Origin: Prorocentrum cordatum
Lineage: Eukaryota > Sar > Dinophyceae > Prorocentrales > Prorocentraceae
Length of the DNA: 64,000 nucleotides
Assembly (NCBI GenBank): GCA_963575745.1
Contig: CAUYUJ010016348.1
Location: 43,501 to 107,500, forward strand
Direction of reading: 5' to 3'
In this document: piece by piece, positions 1 to 10,399 of the stretch
Position numbering within the stretch: the stretch's first letter is position 1
Layout of the letters: every line of letters starts with the position of its first letter
Position numbers and translations under genes: made by a program
Notes under the pieces: model-generated
What the model was told of the DNA's origin: nothing
What the model saw: the letters and a program-made list of their open reading frames with translations, nothing else
Databases searched by the model: none

Positions 1-950
1 CACTCAGCAGTAGCGATAGCCCCCCGGGTCTGGGCGCTGGCATAGCCAAAAGCAGCCAAGCCCCTCCAGCCGCCACTGAAAAACAATGCTGCGGGCCCTC
101 CTTGTTGGAGGGCCTCGTCTGCGAAGCCCCGCCTGAAGGCGTGAGTACCCCAAGCGGGCGCGCTGCGCAACTGCAGTGCGGCTGCTGCCAATTTGAGCAC
201 GGCGAGTGCGTCTGCATATTGTACCCCTGAGGAAGGAGCAGCCTCCGCTTCTCCCACCGAAAACAGCGCGCAGACGCCGCAGAGGAGGCGGCCCTGCTGG
301 TGGCAAATGCACCGCCTCGTTGTCTCGCAGGGCTCGTTGCACGACTTGCGATGGGCAAAACGAATGACACACGTCCTGCGCACATCGTCAGTGAAACGAA
401 ACGCCACAGCGGTGGTACCCAAGCTTAAAACTTCGGAGTACCGGAGACAAAACTGGCGAGCGATCGCCCACGATGCTGCGAGTAGCGAGTAACCTGCCTC
501 AGTGCACCACTTGCGGAACGCATCCCTGGTGATCTTTTCGGCCCCCCTGGACAATCGCCGCGTATCTGCGATCGCGCCAAGCGGGGCGCGCAGCAAACAC
601 AACACGCTGCGCACGTGAGACAAGTATCTCTGCAAAGTGTTGCCGTTGCGAAACAGGGCAACGAAGGCGTCGAGAACCTGCTCAGATGGCGGCCAACTCG
701 GCGCCTCGATCGACGCGGCCGCTTCGCCCCACAAGCGCGCAGCGGAAGCGTACTGGGGCGCGCTTCTCCGCCACCCTGCGAACTCGACCCACAAGGTATG
801 CAAGTTGAGGTGCTCGCCATCGTGTTCACGCCGAACTCGCTTCGTCTCGCGGCCGCCCTGCAGGCGCCGCTCCTGGAAAGCAGCTGCTGCGGGCCGCGGC
901 CGCCAATGCCGCCGCCAGCAGAGCGGGCGGAGGAGCAGACTGGGCGCGCC
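1..950 (-). CDS. Tyrosine recombinase of YRT1-a, 3' end outside window
   Basis: The frame is open from about 950 to the window edge without a stop. It encodes the C-terminal catalytic part of a tyrosine recombinase, the enzyme that would integrate the circular cDNA. Visible residues are the box I arginine in LRYSEVLSLG, the HxxR motif in THAFRRGFAD, a GGWRG tryptophan and the nucleophile tyrosine in AFGYAS. A Cys cluster (CxC, seven residues, CxxC; CIC...CGVC) lies between box I and HxxR, as in the YRs of copies b and e. The upstream linker ORF is in another frame, so one frameshift around 850-1000 separates them. The true start is not identifiable; the N-terminus probably belongs to the linker ORF. 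Confidence 0.8.
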
Positions 951-1566
951 TGGCCTCTCCAAGCAATATCAGAGCTGCACGGCCGCTGTCTGCATCGTGC
1001 GCCCTGTGGCCCTGCTCCAACCGGCCGCCGCCGCAAGCGCCAGCTCTGCGACTATCGGACGCGGCTGCCGTCGCTTGCGCAGCGCCGGCAGCCAAAGGCA
1101 TTGTATATCCAACCTCGTCGGTACTGGTTTGCTGGCGTGCTCGGGCTGCCTGCTCGCGGCCGGTCTCGGCCCGGCAGTGCGAAAGCAGGGCGTGCACGGA
1201 GCCTCCGCTGAGTGAAGCAATAGCCGGGACAAGCTCCGTTAAGTCGGCTGCGTTCACGTCGCTCAAATCGGACGGGTGCACGAAGCCCGACTCCGCCAGC
1301 ACTGCAAGTAGGTTGGCGACGTCTGTGCCTGGGGCCTCCTGCTCCGCCAAGGCGCGCACGACAGCTGCCAAAGGAGACGTGACAGCGCCATCGCTGCGCG
1401 ACTGCGCTGGCGAAAATCTCGCCGCCCGGCTTTTGTCGATGAAACTTAAAGCCAGACTCTTGGACCACGGCTCCGGGAGCAACCGCAGCGAGTGTCTGGC
1501 CTGATGAGATGGCAGATGGATGACGATGTGTTTTTTTTTCCTCGTGCGTCGCCCTGGCCGTGCAGC
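826..1566 (-). pseudogene. Linker ORF / YR N-terminal region of YRT1-a
   Basis: The region lies between RNase H and the YR catalytic domain. It continues in the same frame as RNase H after a single TGA at 1567-1569 and stays open to 826. It is Ala/Ser-rich and helical in composition, with an LLAVLAESGFVHPSDL-like stretch that aligns with the linkers of copies b (7450-8078) and c (22660-22967). It has no recognised domain and probably forms the N-terminal part of the recombinase ORF. A frameshift near its lower end breaks the link to the catalytic domain. Confidence 0.6.
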
Positions 1567-2352
1567 TCAGTCCCGCCAGGGCACGTCGGCTGGGAACAAC
1601 CACTCCGTTTCCTCGAAACCTTCGGCGGCCAACCTACGCAGCTGCTCTGATTTTGCGTCCGGCCGCGCGGGCGCGTCGGCAAGGTTTAAATGCGATGGCA
1701 CGTGCCAAAGGTGCAAGAAATGGCCACGTTGCGCGACGGAGAACCATAGCTCGCCGATGAGCTCGTTCCAGTCCGCTTGCCTGGAACAGCCCCGTAAAAG
1801 TGCGCCCAAAGCGCTCGTGTTGTCGACGAACGCTATGATCTCCAAATCACCGGGCAAGCGCTGCACTAAATACTTGAGCGCGCAAATCGCCGCCATGAGT
1901 TCCCAGGTGCCGATCTGGTTTTTCCTGTGGAAAGCCCATTTCTTCGCTGCCGTTGGGACTGCGGCGGCGGCCCACGCCTTCAAACCTGGAGCATGGATGA
2001 CCCATGCCATGCGCCCCTGGCCTGTGGCGTCGGTGTACACGACGCAACGCTTTCTGTGAGATCGCACCACTGGCACGCTACGGGCGGGCGGCTTCTGTAA
2101 GAAGCGCAGCCACCACTGCAAGCATAACCTCGTGCGCTCGGACAGCCGGCCGTGGTTCATCGAACCATGGCGGAAAATGGCTGCCAGGTACACGCGCGCG
2201 CCCTAGCTGTTGCACCCCAGCTCAACTTACCGGCCAGTTTCAAGGCGCGCGAAGGAGAGAGCGAACGATGTCGCAATGCTGCCCGAATTTCCGCCGACCA
2301 CTTTTCCAGTCTGTCAGGTTCGAAGGAAAAACTGATGAGTTGCCTTGCGTCG
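1567..2352 (-). pseudogene. RNase H domain of YRT1-a
   Basis: RNase H would remove the RNA strand during cDNA synthesis. Visible motifs are YTDATGQG (first Asp), GTWELMAA (Glu), AFVDNTSALG (second Asp) and HLNLADAPARP (last Asp region). The N-terminal connection (2200-2352) is readable only in another frame and returns to the main frame at a GC dinucleotide run near 2195, so at least two frameshifts are present. The ORF ends in TGA at 1567-1569, after which the same frame stays open into the linker ORF. Confidence 0.8.
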
Positions 2353-3706
2353 TCAAAAATGGACGCTCACGCCCAAAATGGTTGCACTGGTGGCATCGGT
2401 GACAGCTTTGCCGGCGTCCAGTTCCCAGCCCAGCAACTCCGAAACTACAGTCCTGGCTAGTCGAGCTGACCCCTGTGGGCCAACAAGTGAATCTTCATCG
2501 TCCGCAGGCACGCCTGCGGCGGAATCGCCTGCGAACATGTCGTCGACAAAACGCAAATACAACAAGTGAAACAACGCAGCGAGGACGCCCTGCACTGCCA
2601 AGCCGAAGCGGCCCCATCCAGACACAGAGGCGGAAGAGCCAAACGGCAAGCAAAGCAATTGCATCGCGTGGCCCTCAGCGGCTGCTTCTGGCCACGCCGT
2701 CACTGCCAGAGGCAGATGGCTGCTACAAATTGGCAGAGTCTTGAAAGCATGCCTGAAATCGTCTTTTCTCCACCGCATGGCGACACGAGAATGGCCAGCG
2801 GATGCGTGGCGCACGAGTGTTACCAAAGAGTCAAGTGTGTCTGGGGCAGTCCTCTCGCTATGTACAACCGCGCGATTCACTAAAGAGGCGGTGACGTCAT
2901 CCATGCAGCGAATTTTGGGCGCACCGTCTTTCGCCCCCTGGACGATCGGGAAACGGGCCGTTAAAACACAAGTGTCCATGTTCAAGGCTCGAAGACGGGC
3001 CTTGCCTTCATCAACTTCCTTTGCGCAGGTTTGCAAAAATTGAGCGCGAACCCTGGCGTCGCCGTTCTTTTCCGCGGCGATTCTGCTCAGGATAGCCTCA
3101 TTCCGTCCACGCGGACAGCTTAAAAGTGACTGCAATGTCTCGGCTGGTTCCAAAGACGCGGCTGCAAATTTGTGGATGCCGCCGGCAGGCAATCGCCCCA
3201 CCAACGGGAAACCGTGGCAGATATTGCGTATCAGCGCGGCGTCTGGCCAGCGCATGGCCTCGAGCATTTCCTGCAGCAGCAGAAGGTTCTTCCCTGGCCC
3301 CAGCACACTCTGACAGTGTGCGGGCAAACTTTTAAACATAGTTTCCCACTGTGGGTCGGTCACCAGCTTCCGCTGCTGCCAGACAGAAAGCAAGAGCCGA
3401 CTGCCGCGCAGTCTGCAGTTCCGCAATCGGCATGGAAGCCACTCGCGGAAAGTGGTCGCTCAAAACTGCTGGCACAGGCGACGTTTCGTCGACCGCGGGC
3501 AAGCAAAGCGCCCATTGCAAGTGGTCGCACGGACCGAGGCGGCGCAAATCTTCGCGGTTGTTAAACTGAGAGAAGGCCTTCTGGATCTCGCTCAAGGGGG
3601 CACTCTGGGGCGCCCGTGCACTTGTACAGGTACGTGGAGGAGCACAGGCATCCCCCTGAGACTCGCTGTCTGAGTCTACGCCATCAGCGAGTGGTTCTGG
3701 AACCAC
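2353..3706 (-). pseudogene. Reverse transcriptase of YRT1-a
   Basis: The sequence begins immediately after the gag TGA and in the same frame (VPEPLADG...). It shifts frame between 3332 and 3426 and then encodes the RT core to 2353. Core motifs are RCMDD, RKDDFRHAFKTLP (motif A Asp region), CLPFGSSAS (motif B) and YLRFVDDMF (motif C, FVDD instead of YxDD). An N-terminal segment with DHLQWAL aligns with the DHLAWAL segment of copy d and DHLGWAL of copy b. The core ends at a stop at 2353-2355 followed by a frame change into RNase H. Confidence 0.82.
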
Positions 3707-5031
3707 TCACCACTTGTTCCCCCAGGAGTTGCACTGCTGGCTGGCAGCGCGAGGGCTCCGAGATCTGGTCTGCTGCCCGCTGTCAGTGCTGCCCCTCGGG
3801 CGTTTGGTCGGAGATTTGACACGCCGGTCAGAGACGTCCGCACCATCCCTGTTCTTTTTGCCACCCTTGCCGCCCTTGTTGCTGGAGGACGCGGCGTTAT
3901 CGTCGAAGCCTTTCTGCGATCCCTTGGGCTGGCCCTTGGGCTGGCCCTTGGGGGCTGAGGCCCGGGCGATCTCTGCAAAATGTTTCTCCACCTTGTCCTC
4001 CGCGTCTTTCAGGACGTCGCGGTCGATCTTGGTGAAGTACGGCGTCAAATCCACCTCGTCTCTTTCCAAAGCCCTGGCCATAGCCCTCCGTTGGAGTACG
4101 TCATATTGGTAGGCAGTTCGGACTCCTCCGTGCTCCTCCGCAATACGGATGATGCTGTGGGCATAAGCGAGGAAATCTGCCGCGCTGCATGCTTTGGTCA
4201 GAATCACCTTGAAGCCCCACTCGTGCAGGTGCCCCATGAAGGTGGCGAAACCGATGTAATCAACCTTTTCCACCCACGCGCCGCTCCTTTTGGCGGCCGC
4301 GCTCTGCTTGACCCGATCCTCGTAAGAGCCATCTCCAATGACAGCGTCGATCGCTGGAGTGCGGCTCCAGGCGGGCCGGTGATGATCACGAAGATCTTCG
4401 CCGTCAGCTGATCCGATCCACGTCCGACCCTTGTCGTGCGCCACTTTCGCTGCAGCTTCGAATTTGGCGAGGACCTCTTCTGACGGGAGCGCGTCGGTAG
4501 AGAAGTTCTGCAATCCCAGCTCTAGTTTGCGATCCTGCAGTTTGAAACTCCCCCTTTCTGCAACACCTGAGACTGCAGTTCTGCGAACTGTTTGACTGCT
4601 TCAGCCATGCCAGTGAACTCGTTCGGCGCGTGGACTACCTGCACTGGCGCCGACGGCGCGGGTGCTGCCAACTGCGCGCACTTTCCCTGTATCTTCAACG
4701 CAAACTCAACCTGCGCGGGCACGATCTTCCACGCCCGCCACTTCTCACCATCTTCACTGGCATACGGGGTGGAATTGACGGGGATGGATGCCTTGATCAT
4801 TTCCCTCATGTGAGGGTCTTCGAACTCTGCCGGGGAAATGCTACCTGCTGTCTCCGCCAAAAGACGCGCAATGGACACGTAATAGAACAGATCGTGCTTC
4901 GTCGCAGGCATTGCGTCGACATTGATGACGAAATCGACCCAGCCACGCACCTGCTCTGCACTGGCACCATTGAAGGCGCCGCGGGGAGCTGAGGCGATCA
5001 TCGCGGCAACATCGCTGGACGAGAAGGCCAT
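3707..5031 (-). pseudogene. Gag-like protein of YRT1-a
   Basis: The ATG at 5031 (MAFSSSDVAA) aligns with MSFGAAEVEA of copy b. The two halves (5031-4522 and 4513-3707) are in different frames, with the shift at a G-run near 4545. Conserved blocks shared with copies b and d are KHDLFYY, QGKCA, a YIGFATFMGHL block and EEHGGVRTAYQYDVL. The C-terminus is Gly/Lys/Ser-rich and ends in RSRSPRA, consistent with nucleic-acid binding. No zinc knuckle is visible. It ends in TGA at 3707-3709, after which the same frame continues into the RT ORF. Confidence 0.72.
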
Positions 5032-5577
5032 TGCGACAGCAACCTGTGAGAGGCTGGGCAAGGTCTGAACTGAGAGGGCAGATTGCTCGAGGTGTGGTCG
5101 TCTGAGCCAGTGCGGCAGAACGCTCGAGACATGAGACAGCAACCTGCTAATGCGCGGTCTGCACCGCGGGGCAAAAATGTAGCCAGCGCTGATGCGATGC
5201 CTATCCCCCTCCACAGCCTGAGTGCACCACCCAGGCCTCCGGAGGGCGTCATAGGCGCGCCTGCCGAGCGCTGCGCGCGATGCTGCCCCGGTGGAGAACA
5301 TGCCTTGCTGCGCTGGCTCCCTGCAGCTGGACAGTGCTGGGCTTCCGTCAGAGATAGGATTTCCCTGACGCCACCGCGCCGCCGACGCAATTCAACTCTG
5401 TCGCCGCCGCCGCCTGAAGAGACAGAGCAGATCTGAATGATGAGATGGATGAGTGAGCGCCCATCTTTGGGGCGAGCGCGTCCACCTGGACGCGGCGCGA
5501 AGGGGCTTACGCTCGCCCTCCGCGACAGAATGCCGTCCGTCGCCGCGGAGCAGGCGAATCCGTCGCCAAACGGATTG
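5032..5577 (-). other. 5' leader of YRT1-a
   Basis: The leader runs from the junction with copy b to gag. It starts on the minus strand with a small palindrome, AATCCGT and ACGGATT separated by six bases, directly after the ATTTTC that ends copy b. Unlike copies b and d it carries no minisatellite. Long open frames here are GC-driven and not supported as genes. Confidence 0.5.
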
Positions 5578-5697
5578 GAAAATCTCTGCGTGCGGCCACG
5601 CTCAAAACGCGCGGGTCGGCATCCCCGCGCCCGCGTTGGGCGGAGAGACAACCGGCGCCGCCAGGCAGGGCCCGACTGGACTCCTCCAGTGGCCCCG
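5578..5697 (-). repeat. B2, 3' terminal split repeat of YRT1-b
   Basis: The repeat of about 120 bp is nearly identical to B1 (6222-6341), with a few substitutions. On the minus strand it ends in GAGATTTTC and directly abuts the leader of copy a. Between B2 and A2 (5698-5783) are 86 bases with no match elsewhere that I can see. Confidence 0.85.
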
Positions 5698-5783
5698 CCT
5701 GGCAGGGACGCCGACCCCGCTCCAGCGCCAAGAAAAGCAACAGGGTGGCAGTGGGCGGGTTGCAAAGCAGCCTGCGCCGCGTG

Positions 5784-6221
5784 GGAGCGAGAACCCAGGA
5801 GCGCCAGGAGGCGGTGGCGACGAGGAGGGCCCGTGGCGACGAGGGGGCGCAGTGGCGAGGAGCCCCCGGCAGCGCCCGCCAGAATGCACGGACGGGAGCC
5901 AGGAAGGCGACGAGGAAGGGCAGCGGCGACGAGGAGCACGAGCCGCAACCCCGCGCCGCCAGCAGAAGGCGCGGTTATCCTCGCGCACTCGCGCCCAGAG
6001 GAAGGAGAAGAGCAAGCGGCGCAGCATCCCCGCGCCCAAATCCACCAGCCGCACGCGGCCACGGGCTGTAAGCACAACGATCCGCCGCGCCACGGGGGCA
6101 CTGCCAGGCAGCGAACGAATGCGATTCCACTGAGGCCACCGAGGCCAGGAAGCGAGGAGACCACTCGAGTCCTCCTGGAGATTTTCCTGCCCCCCAAACC
6201 GTTGCACGATTTAGGGGCGAT
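5784..6221 (-). repeat. A2, internal split repeat of YRT1-b
   Basis: The 438 bp copy is collinear with A1 at 12508-12945. Its 5' end on the minus strand is the imperfect hairpin of the family (6181-6221), flanked by ATTTTC on one side and GAAAAT on the other. Confidence 0.88.
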
Positions 6222-6341
6222 GAAAATCTCTGCGCGCGGCCACGCTCAAAACGCGCGGGTCGGCGCCCCCGCGCCCGCGCTGGGCGGAGAGACAACCGGC
6301 GCCGCCAGGCAGGGCCCGACTGGACTTCTCCAATGGCCCAC
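6222..6341 (-). repeat. B1, split repeat of YRT1-b
   Basis: Matches B2. It follows the YR gene after about 110 bp and ends in GAGATTTTC against A2. The block GGCGCCGCCAGGC is also found in the B tails at 39.5, 43.7 and 46.3 kb. Confidence 0.85.
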
Positions 6342-6450
6342 TGCATCCAGGAGGGCACTGGCGGCCAAGCCGACAGGCGATGTCCACAGGGCAAAGGCGC
6401 GCCTCGGAACCGCTGTTTTACCGGCGCGCGCCCACTGCATGCGAGCGTGC

Positions 6451-7446
6451 CTAGTTGCGCTCGCCCCCGCTGGACTGAGACTGCTCCACCAGCCACTGCG
6501 CAGCGGCCATCTCTCCACGCGACTGTGCCGTTGCATAGCCGAAGGCAGCGAGCCCCCTCCATCCACCAGACCAAAACAACGCGGACACACCGCCTGCTCG
6601 GAGAGCGTCATCCGCAAACCCACGGCGAAAAGCATGCGTACCCCAGTTCTCCGAGTCCTGGAATCCAAGCGCCAAGGCGCCAGCCTTGAGGTACGCCAGT
6701 GCGTCGGAATATGCCACGTGACCGAATGGCACAGACTCTGCAGCCGCAGCTTCCTTCAAGCCGCACACCCTGCAAAGCAGCTGCTTCACATCTGAGCACG
6801 CGCACTTTCTCACAACCTCCACGGGTGCGCGGTGGCACTTTCTCTCGACGAAGGTAATGACGCATCGAAAATTTGGGCCACTCCCAACGAAGCGAAAAGG
6901 CGCCTTGCTCGAGCCCAGGAGCAGCGTCTCAGACGAATACCGCAGACAGAAGTGGCGCGAAACTACCCACGATAGACCAATATCGTGACGCCCTGCCTGC
7001 GACACCCACTCTACCAAAGCGCGGGTCTGAGACACAGACGCCCAAACTCTGGGCCGCTGGTGGCCCATCCCAGCTTTGTCCGCGCCACGCACAAGCTTCG
7101 ACGTGTCCCCAAGCTCGCCGGCCGGAGCCCGCAGCAGATGGAGCACTGACCGCAAATGCGACGAGTGGCGCCCGAGCGAATTACTGCTGCGAAACAGCGC
7201 GCAAAACACGCACAGTGTAGAGTACTTGGGCGGCCATGGCGCTTCACCGCTGACAGCAGCAGCTTCACCCCAGAGCTCCACCGCGCTGGCATACTGCAGA
7301 GCGCTCCTGCGCCACCCACAGAATTCGAGCCAGACGGCGCGAATCTCGAACCCTGCGAGATCTGTGGCAGCGGCGCGTGCTCGTTTCGCAGCAGCGCGTG
7401 GCAGCACCCTGGCATCCTCGAATGGCCACTCCGGCAGCCTTGCCAA
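6451..7446 (-). CDS. Tyrosine recombinase catalytic region of YRT1-b
   Basis: The 331-codon ORF ends in TAG. Candidate catalytic residues are Arg169 in CLRYSSE (one extra Ser compared with copies a and e), His271/Arg274 in HAFRRGFAD, Trp296 in GGWRG and Tyr304 in AFGYAT. A Cys cluster at 215, 217, 225 and 228 (CxC-x7-CxxC) precedes HxxR. Residues 30-165 look like the helical N-terminal core-binding domain. The linker ORF upstream is in another frame, so the start at 7446 is only the limit of the open frame. The catalytic region appears complete. Confidence 0.82.
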   Translation of the reverse strand: MARLPEWPFEDARVLPRAAAKRARAAATDLAGFEIRAVWLEFCGWRRSALQYASAVELWGEAAAVSGEAPWPPKYSTLCVFCALFRSSNSLGRHSSHLRSVLHLLRAPAGELGDTSKLVRGADKAGMGHQRPRVWASVSQTRALVEWVSQAGRHDIGLSWVVSRHFCLRYSSETLLLGSSKAPFRFVGSGPNFRCVITFVERKCHRAPVEVVRKCACSDVKQLLCRVCGLKEAAAAESVPFGHVAYSDALAYLKAGALALGFQDSENWGTHAFRRGFADDALRAGGVSALFWSGGWRGLAAFGYATAQSRGEMAAAQWLVEQSQSSGGERN

Positions 7447-7449
7447 ATC

Positions 7450-8225
7450 CTGATTGCACCAGCCAGCGCTTTGGGCTCAATCACTTGCTGTCGGCGCCGC
7501 GCGTCCGCAACCAGCGCCAGAGCAGCCATCCCCCTCTGCGCGGCTCCTGGACCAGGCCTGCGTTCTAATCCGAGCTCCTGCGGACTGCCGCCCGCCGCCT
7601 GGCTCGGCTGGGCGCCACTTGCAGCAGCAAAAGACGCCGACCGCTGACTCCGCTGCCGTTCTGCCTCACACACCTGCAGAAACCTCCGGAGGAATGGGTG
7701 CGCACACCCATCGAGGGGAACCCAAATTTGCTGAACTTCAGCCAGGCCGAGGCCGCAGAAGTCCTCGGCCCGGACAGCACCAGCAGCTGCCAAATCCGAA
7801 CATAAAGACTCGACTGCAGGCCCTGGCGGTGCTACCGCAGCCACTTGCCGCACAAAGCTGGCCAAGGGCTCGGAGAGCGGGGCTGTCGCAAACTGCTCCA
7901 GCACCGCCTCCACGATCGGCGCGGCCAGCGAAAGCGCATCTGCACCTGTTGACGCCGCTGCACGCGCCCGGCTCTGCTCCAGGAAATGCAACATGAAAAC
8001 GTGCAAATGCAACGCCAGCCCTTTGCCTGAGCCATGTGCTACGGACAACTGCGTGAACAGCGCTGCGCTTCCAAGCACTCACTGCCTGAAGCACGGCCCC
8101 GACTCGCAACCGCCCTCGGCTTCCAAAGGCACCGAGAACTGCAGGGCCGACAACGTGGTCACCTGACGCCAACGTGCCAACCATGCGTATGACCACGACG
8201 ATGCAGCGCATTTTTCTCGCAGCAC
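7450..8225 (-). pseudogene. Linker ORF / YR N-terminal region of YRT1-b
   Basis: The open frame from 8078 contains HFLEQSRARAA and a Leu/Ala-rich helical segment that aligns with copy c (KFLEQSRASAA) and more weakly with copy a. It joins the YR only after a frameshift near 7450. The RNase H stop upstream is a TGA at about 8226, after which the RNase H frame stays open but differs from the linker frame, so another shift lies near 8080-8200. No known domain is seen. Confidence 0.55.
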
Positions 8226-9131
8226 TTACCCAATCTGCTCAAAGCCACGGGGCGTCTGGCGGCTGGCCCCATGGCACTTGGATGAAGCCGGCTGATTGCA
8301 TCGCTTCCAGCGTTGCTGCCTTCTCGTGTGGCCTCGTAGGCGCATCAGCCAAATCCAAATGACTGGGCACATAAAAACCGTGCAACAGAACTGCAGCGCA
8401 CGCGGCGCGCAGCCAGAAGTCTCCAATTAAGTCATTCCAATCGGATTGCCTGAGGAGCCGCGCAAAAGAGTGCCGAGGGCCGCTTGATTATCTACAAACA
8501 ACAAGACCTCTAGACGATCCCCGGCCTCTTGGCTGAGCAGCCAGTGGAGCGCGCAAATGGCCGCCATTAGCTCCCAGGTTGCTACCTGGTTTTTCCGGTA
8601 GAGCGCCCAACGCCATACTGCACGGGGCACCACGGAGGCAGACCAGACCCGCCGCTCTGGCAAACAGATGGCCCATGCCAACCTGCCTTTGCCCGTGGCG
8701 TCAGAATATACAATGCGCCGGCGCCGCTCGGCAGGCTCCGCGGACAACACTGTGCGCCGCGGCACAGAGTGGAGAAACCGCAGCCACCAGCGGAGGGAGC
8801 GCGCCAAACGGCCTGACAAAGCCGAGGACGCTCCAGACGCCTGCTTGAAAAGCGGCGCCAGATGCACCCTTGCCGCGCGGCCGTAAACAGCAGAAGCGCC
8901 CCAGCTCAGCCTCCCCGCAAGCTTTTTCGCTTCGGCAGGGTGCAGCGCGCTGCGCTCCAGAATGGCGCAGATTTGCGCTCTCCATTGCGCGATCTTGGCC
9001 GAGCCAATCTCCAAATGTACGGCTCCACCGGCGAAGTCGATTTCGACCTCCACTCCCAAAATGGGAGCTTTCGCTGAACCAGATACCCGCTTCGTGGCAT
9101 CAAGTTCCCATCCAAGTAAATCTTCTACCAC
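8226..9131 (-). pseudogene. RNase H domain of YRT1-b
   Basis: Motifs are IVYSDATGKG, ATWELMAA, FVDNQAALG and HLDLADAPTRP. The first part runs 9131-8427; a single-base shift near 8455 moves the C-terminal part (WNDLIGDFW onward) into another frame. The intact sequence around WND is useful as the unoccupied target for the YRT2 insertions seen in copies c and d. It ends at a TGA. Confidence 0.8.
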
Positions 9132-10399
9132 CTCGCGTGCAACTTCGCTGGCGTAGCCAAGAACGGAGCGCCTTCAACGACCCGATCCGCGCCAAACAGA
9201 TCATCCACGAACCGCAGAAAAACTACCAGGAAAAGCTCAGCCAGAATGGACCTGACTGCTGCACAGAAGCGCTCCCAGTTGTAGACCAACGCGACGGCCC
9301 CAAACGGGCACGCGAGAAGTTGCAGCCCCTGCCCCTGGGACTCAGCCGAATCCCAGGAGACGACTGCAAACGGCAAGTGCGAGCTCGCCAAGGGCAACGT
9401 CTTGAACGCTGCTACAAAGTCTTCTTTGCGAAGCGCGACTCCGTCACAACCTGACGACATGACGTCGCGAAGCATCGCCACGAAACGATCGACAGTCTCG
9501 TGCTGGATGGACTCTCCAACCGACACTGCGGCATTTATACGAGATGCCGAAAAGTCGTCAATGCAGCGCACCCGGCGCGAATTCCCTTTCCAGCCTTCGT
9601 CGGCCGGGAACCTAGCAGTGAGGACGCAATTGCCTGACAAGGAACGCCACCTCGCATGCCCGTCGCGAACCTCTTTTGCGCACTTGCTCTCAAAAGCCGC
9701 TCGGACTGAATCCTCCAGATCCGTCTGACGCCGAACTCGGCGGAGCGTGGCTTCGCTTAAAGAAGCGGCTTGCGCACGCAAGCTCGCGGCAGTTTCCGGG
9801 CACTGCAAAAACGGGAGGGCAGGCAGGGCACCGCTGCGGGGAATCTCGCCGAGCAGCGGAAACCCATTCATTCCTCAGATCAGCTACGAGACGCGTGTCA
9901 GGCCAGCCAATCGCCTCAAGCATCTCGCCAAGCACAAGCAAATTTTTCTTCGGACCCAGGACGCCCTGGACGTGCGAGGGCAGCGCCCCGAACTTGCGCG
10001 CCCACAGCGGGTCCAGCACACGCTTGCGCTCACGCCAGTGCGCGAGACTGTCCGCCCGAACGTGGGCCAGGGCGGGCCCGTCTAGAGCCAGGGAGCGAGC
10101 CAGCGGCGCAGCGACGGCCCCGGGCACCACGGGGAAACCACTGCACGCAGACAAACTGAGCGCCCAACCTAAATGATCGAGCGGAATTAAACTGGAAGCC
10201 ACTGGGTCCTGCAGAAAGCTATGTACAAGATCCTTAAGCCTGGCCACACCAGGGGACTCGGGATATTCGTGGCGAAGCGTTCGCGAACAAAAACGGGCAT
10301 CGCCACTGCTGTCGCGACTGCCAACTGCGCCAGATTCGCATCAAAATGGGGAGAATCGACGCTGGAGCCTCCTGGGCTCGCACTGCGGCTTGGAGCCGC
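9125..10399 (-). pseudogene. Reverse transcriptase of YRT1-b
   Basis: The N-terminal part (10247-9690) has DHLGWALSL and GVLGPKKNLLVLGEML. The core (9871-9125) has RCIDDFSASRIN, RKEDFVAAFKTLP, LACPFGAVALVYNW and FLRFVDDLF. Frameshifts are needed near 10255, 9700-9870 and 9130. After the gag TGA at 10400-10402 the gag frame remains open to the first of these shifts. FVDD is conserved in all three RT copies. Confidence 0.8.

Larger units (their letters stand above)
1..5577 (-). mobile_element. YR retrotransposon YRT1-a (runs off left edge)
   Basis: Reading the minus strand from 5577 down, the order is leader, gag-like ORF, reverse transcriptase, RNase H, linker ORF and tyrosine recombinase, which is still open at position 1. 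This gene set is known from DIRS/Ngaro/PAT-type elements, which insert through a recombinase instead of a DDE integrase. I assign the copy by alignment by eye to copies b, d and e in this window. Gag and pol each carry frameshifts, so the copy is decayed, but the YR frame is clean. Its 5' end abuts the 3' end of copy b exactly at 5577/5578. Any 3' split repeats lie outside the window. Confidence 0.8.

Noticed and set aside
5437-6795. Long plus-strand frame of 452 codons
   Set aside because: It runs antisense through B2-A2-B1 and the YR of YRT1-b; composition follows the repeats.
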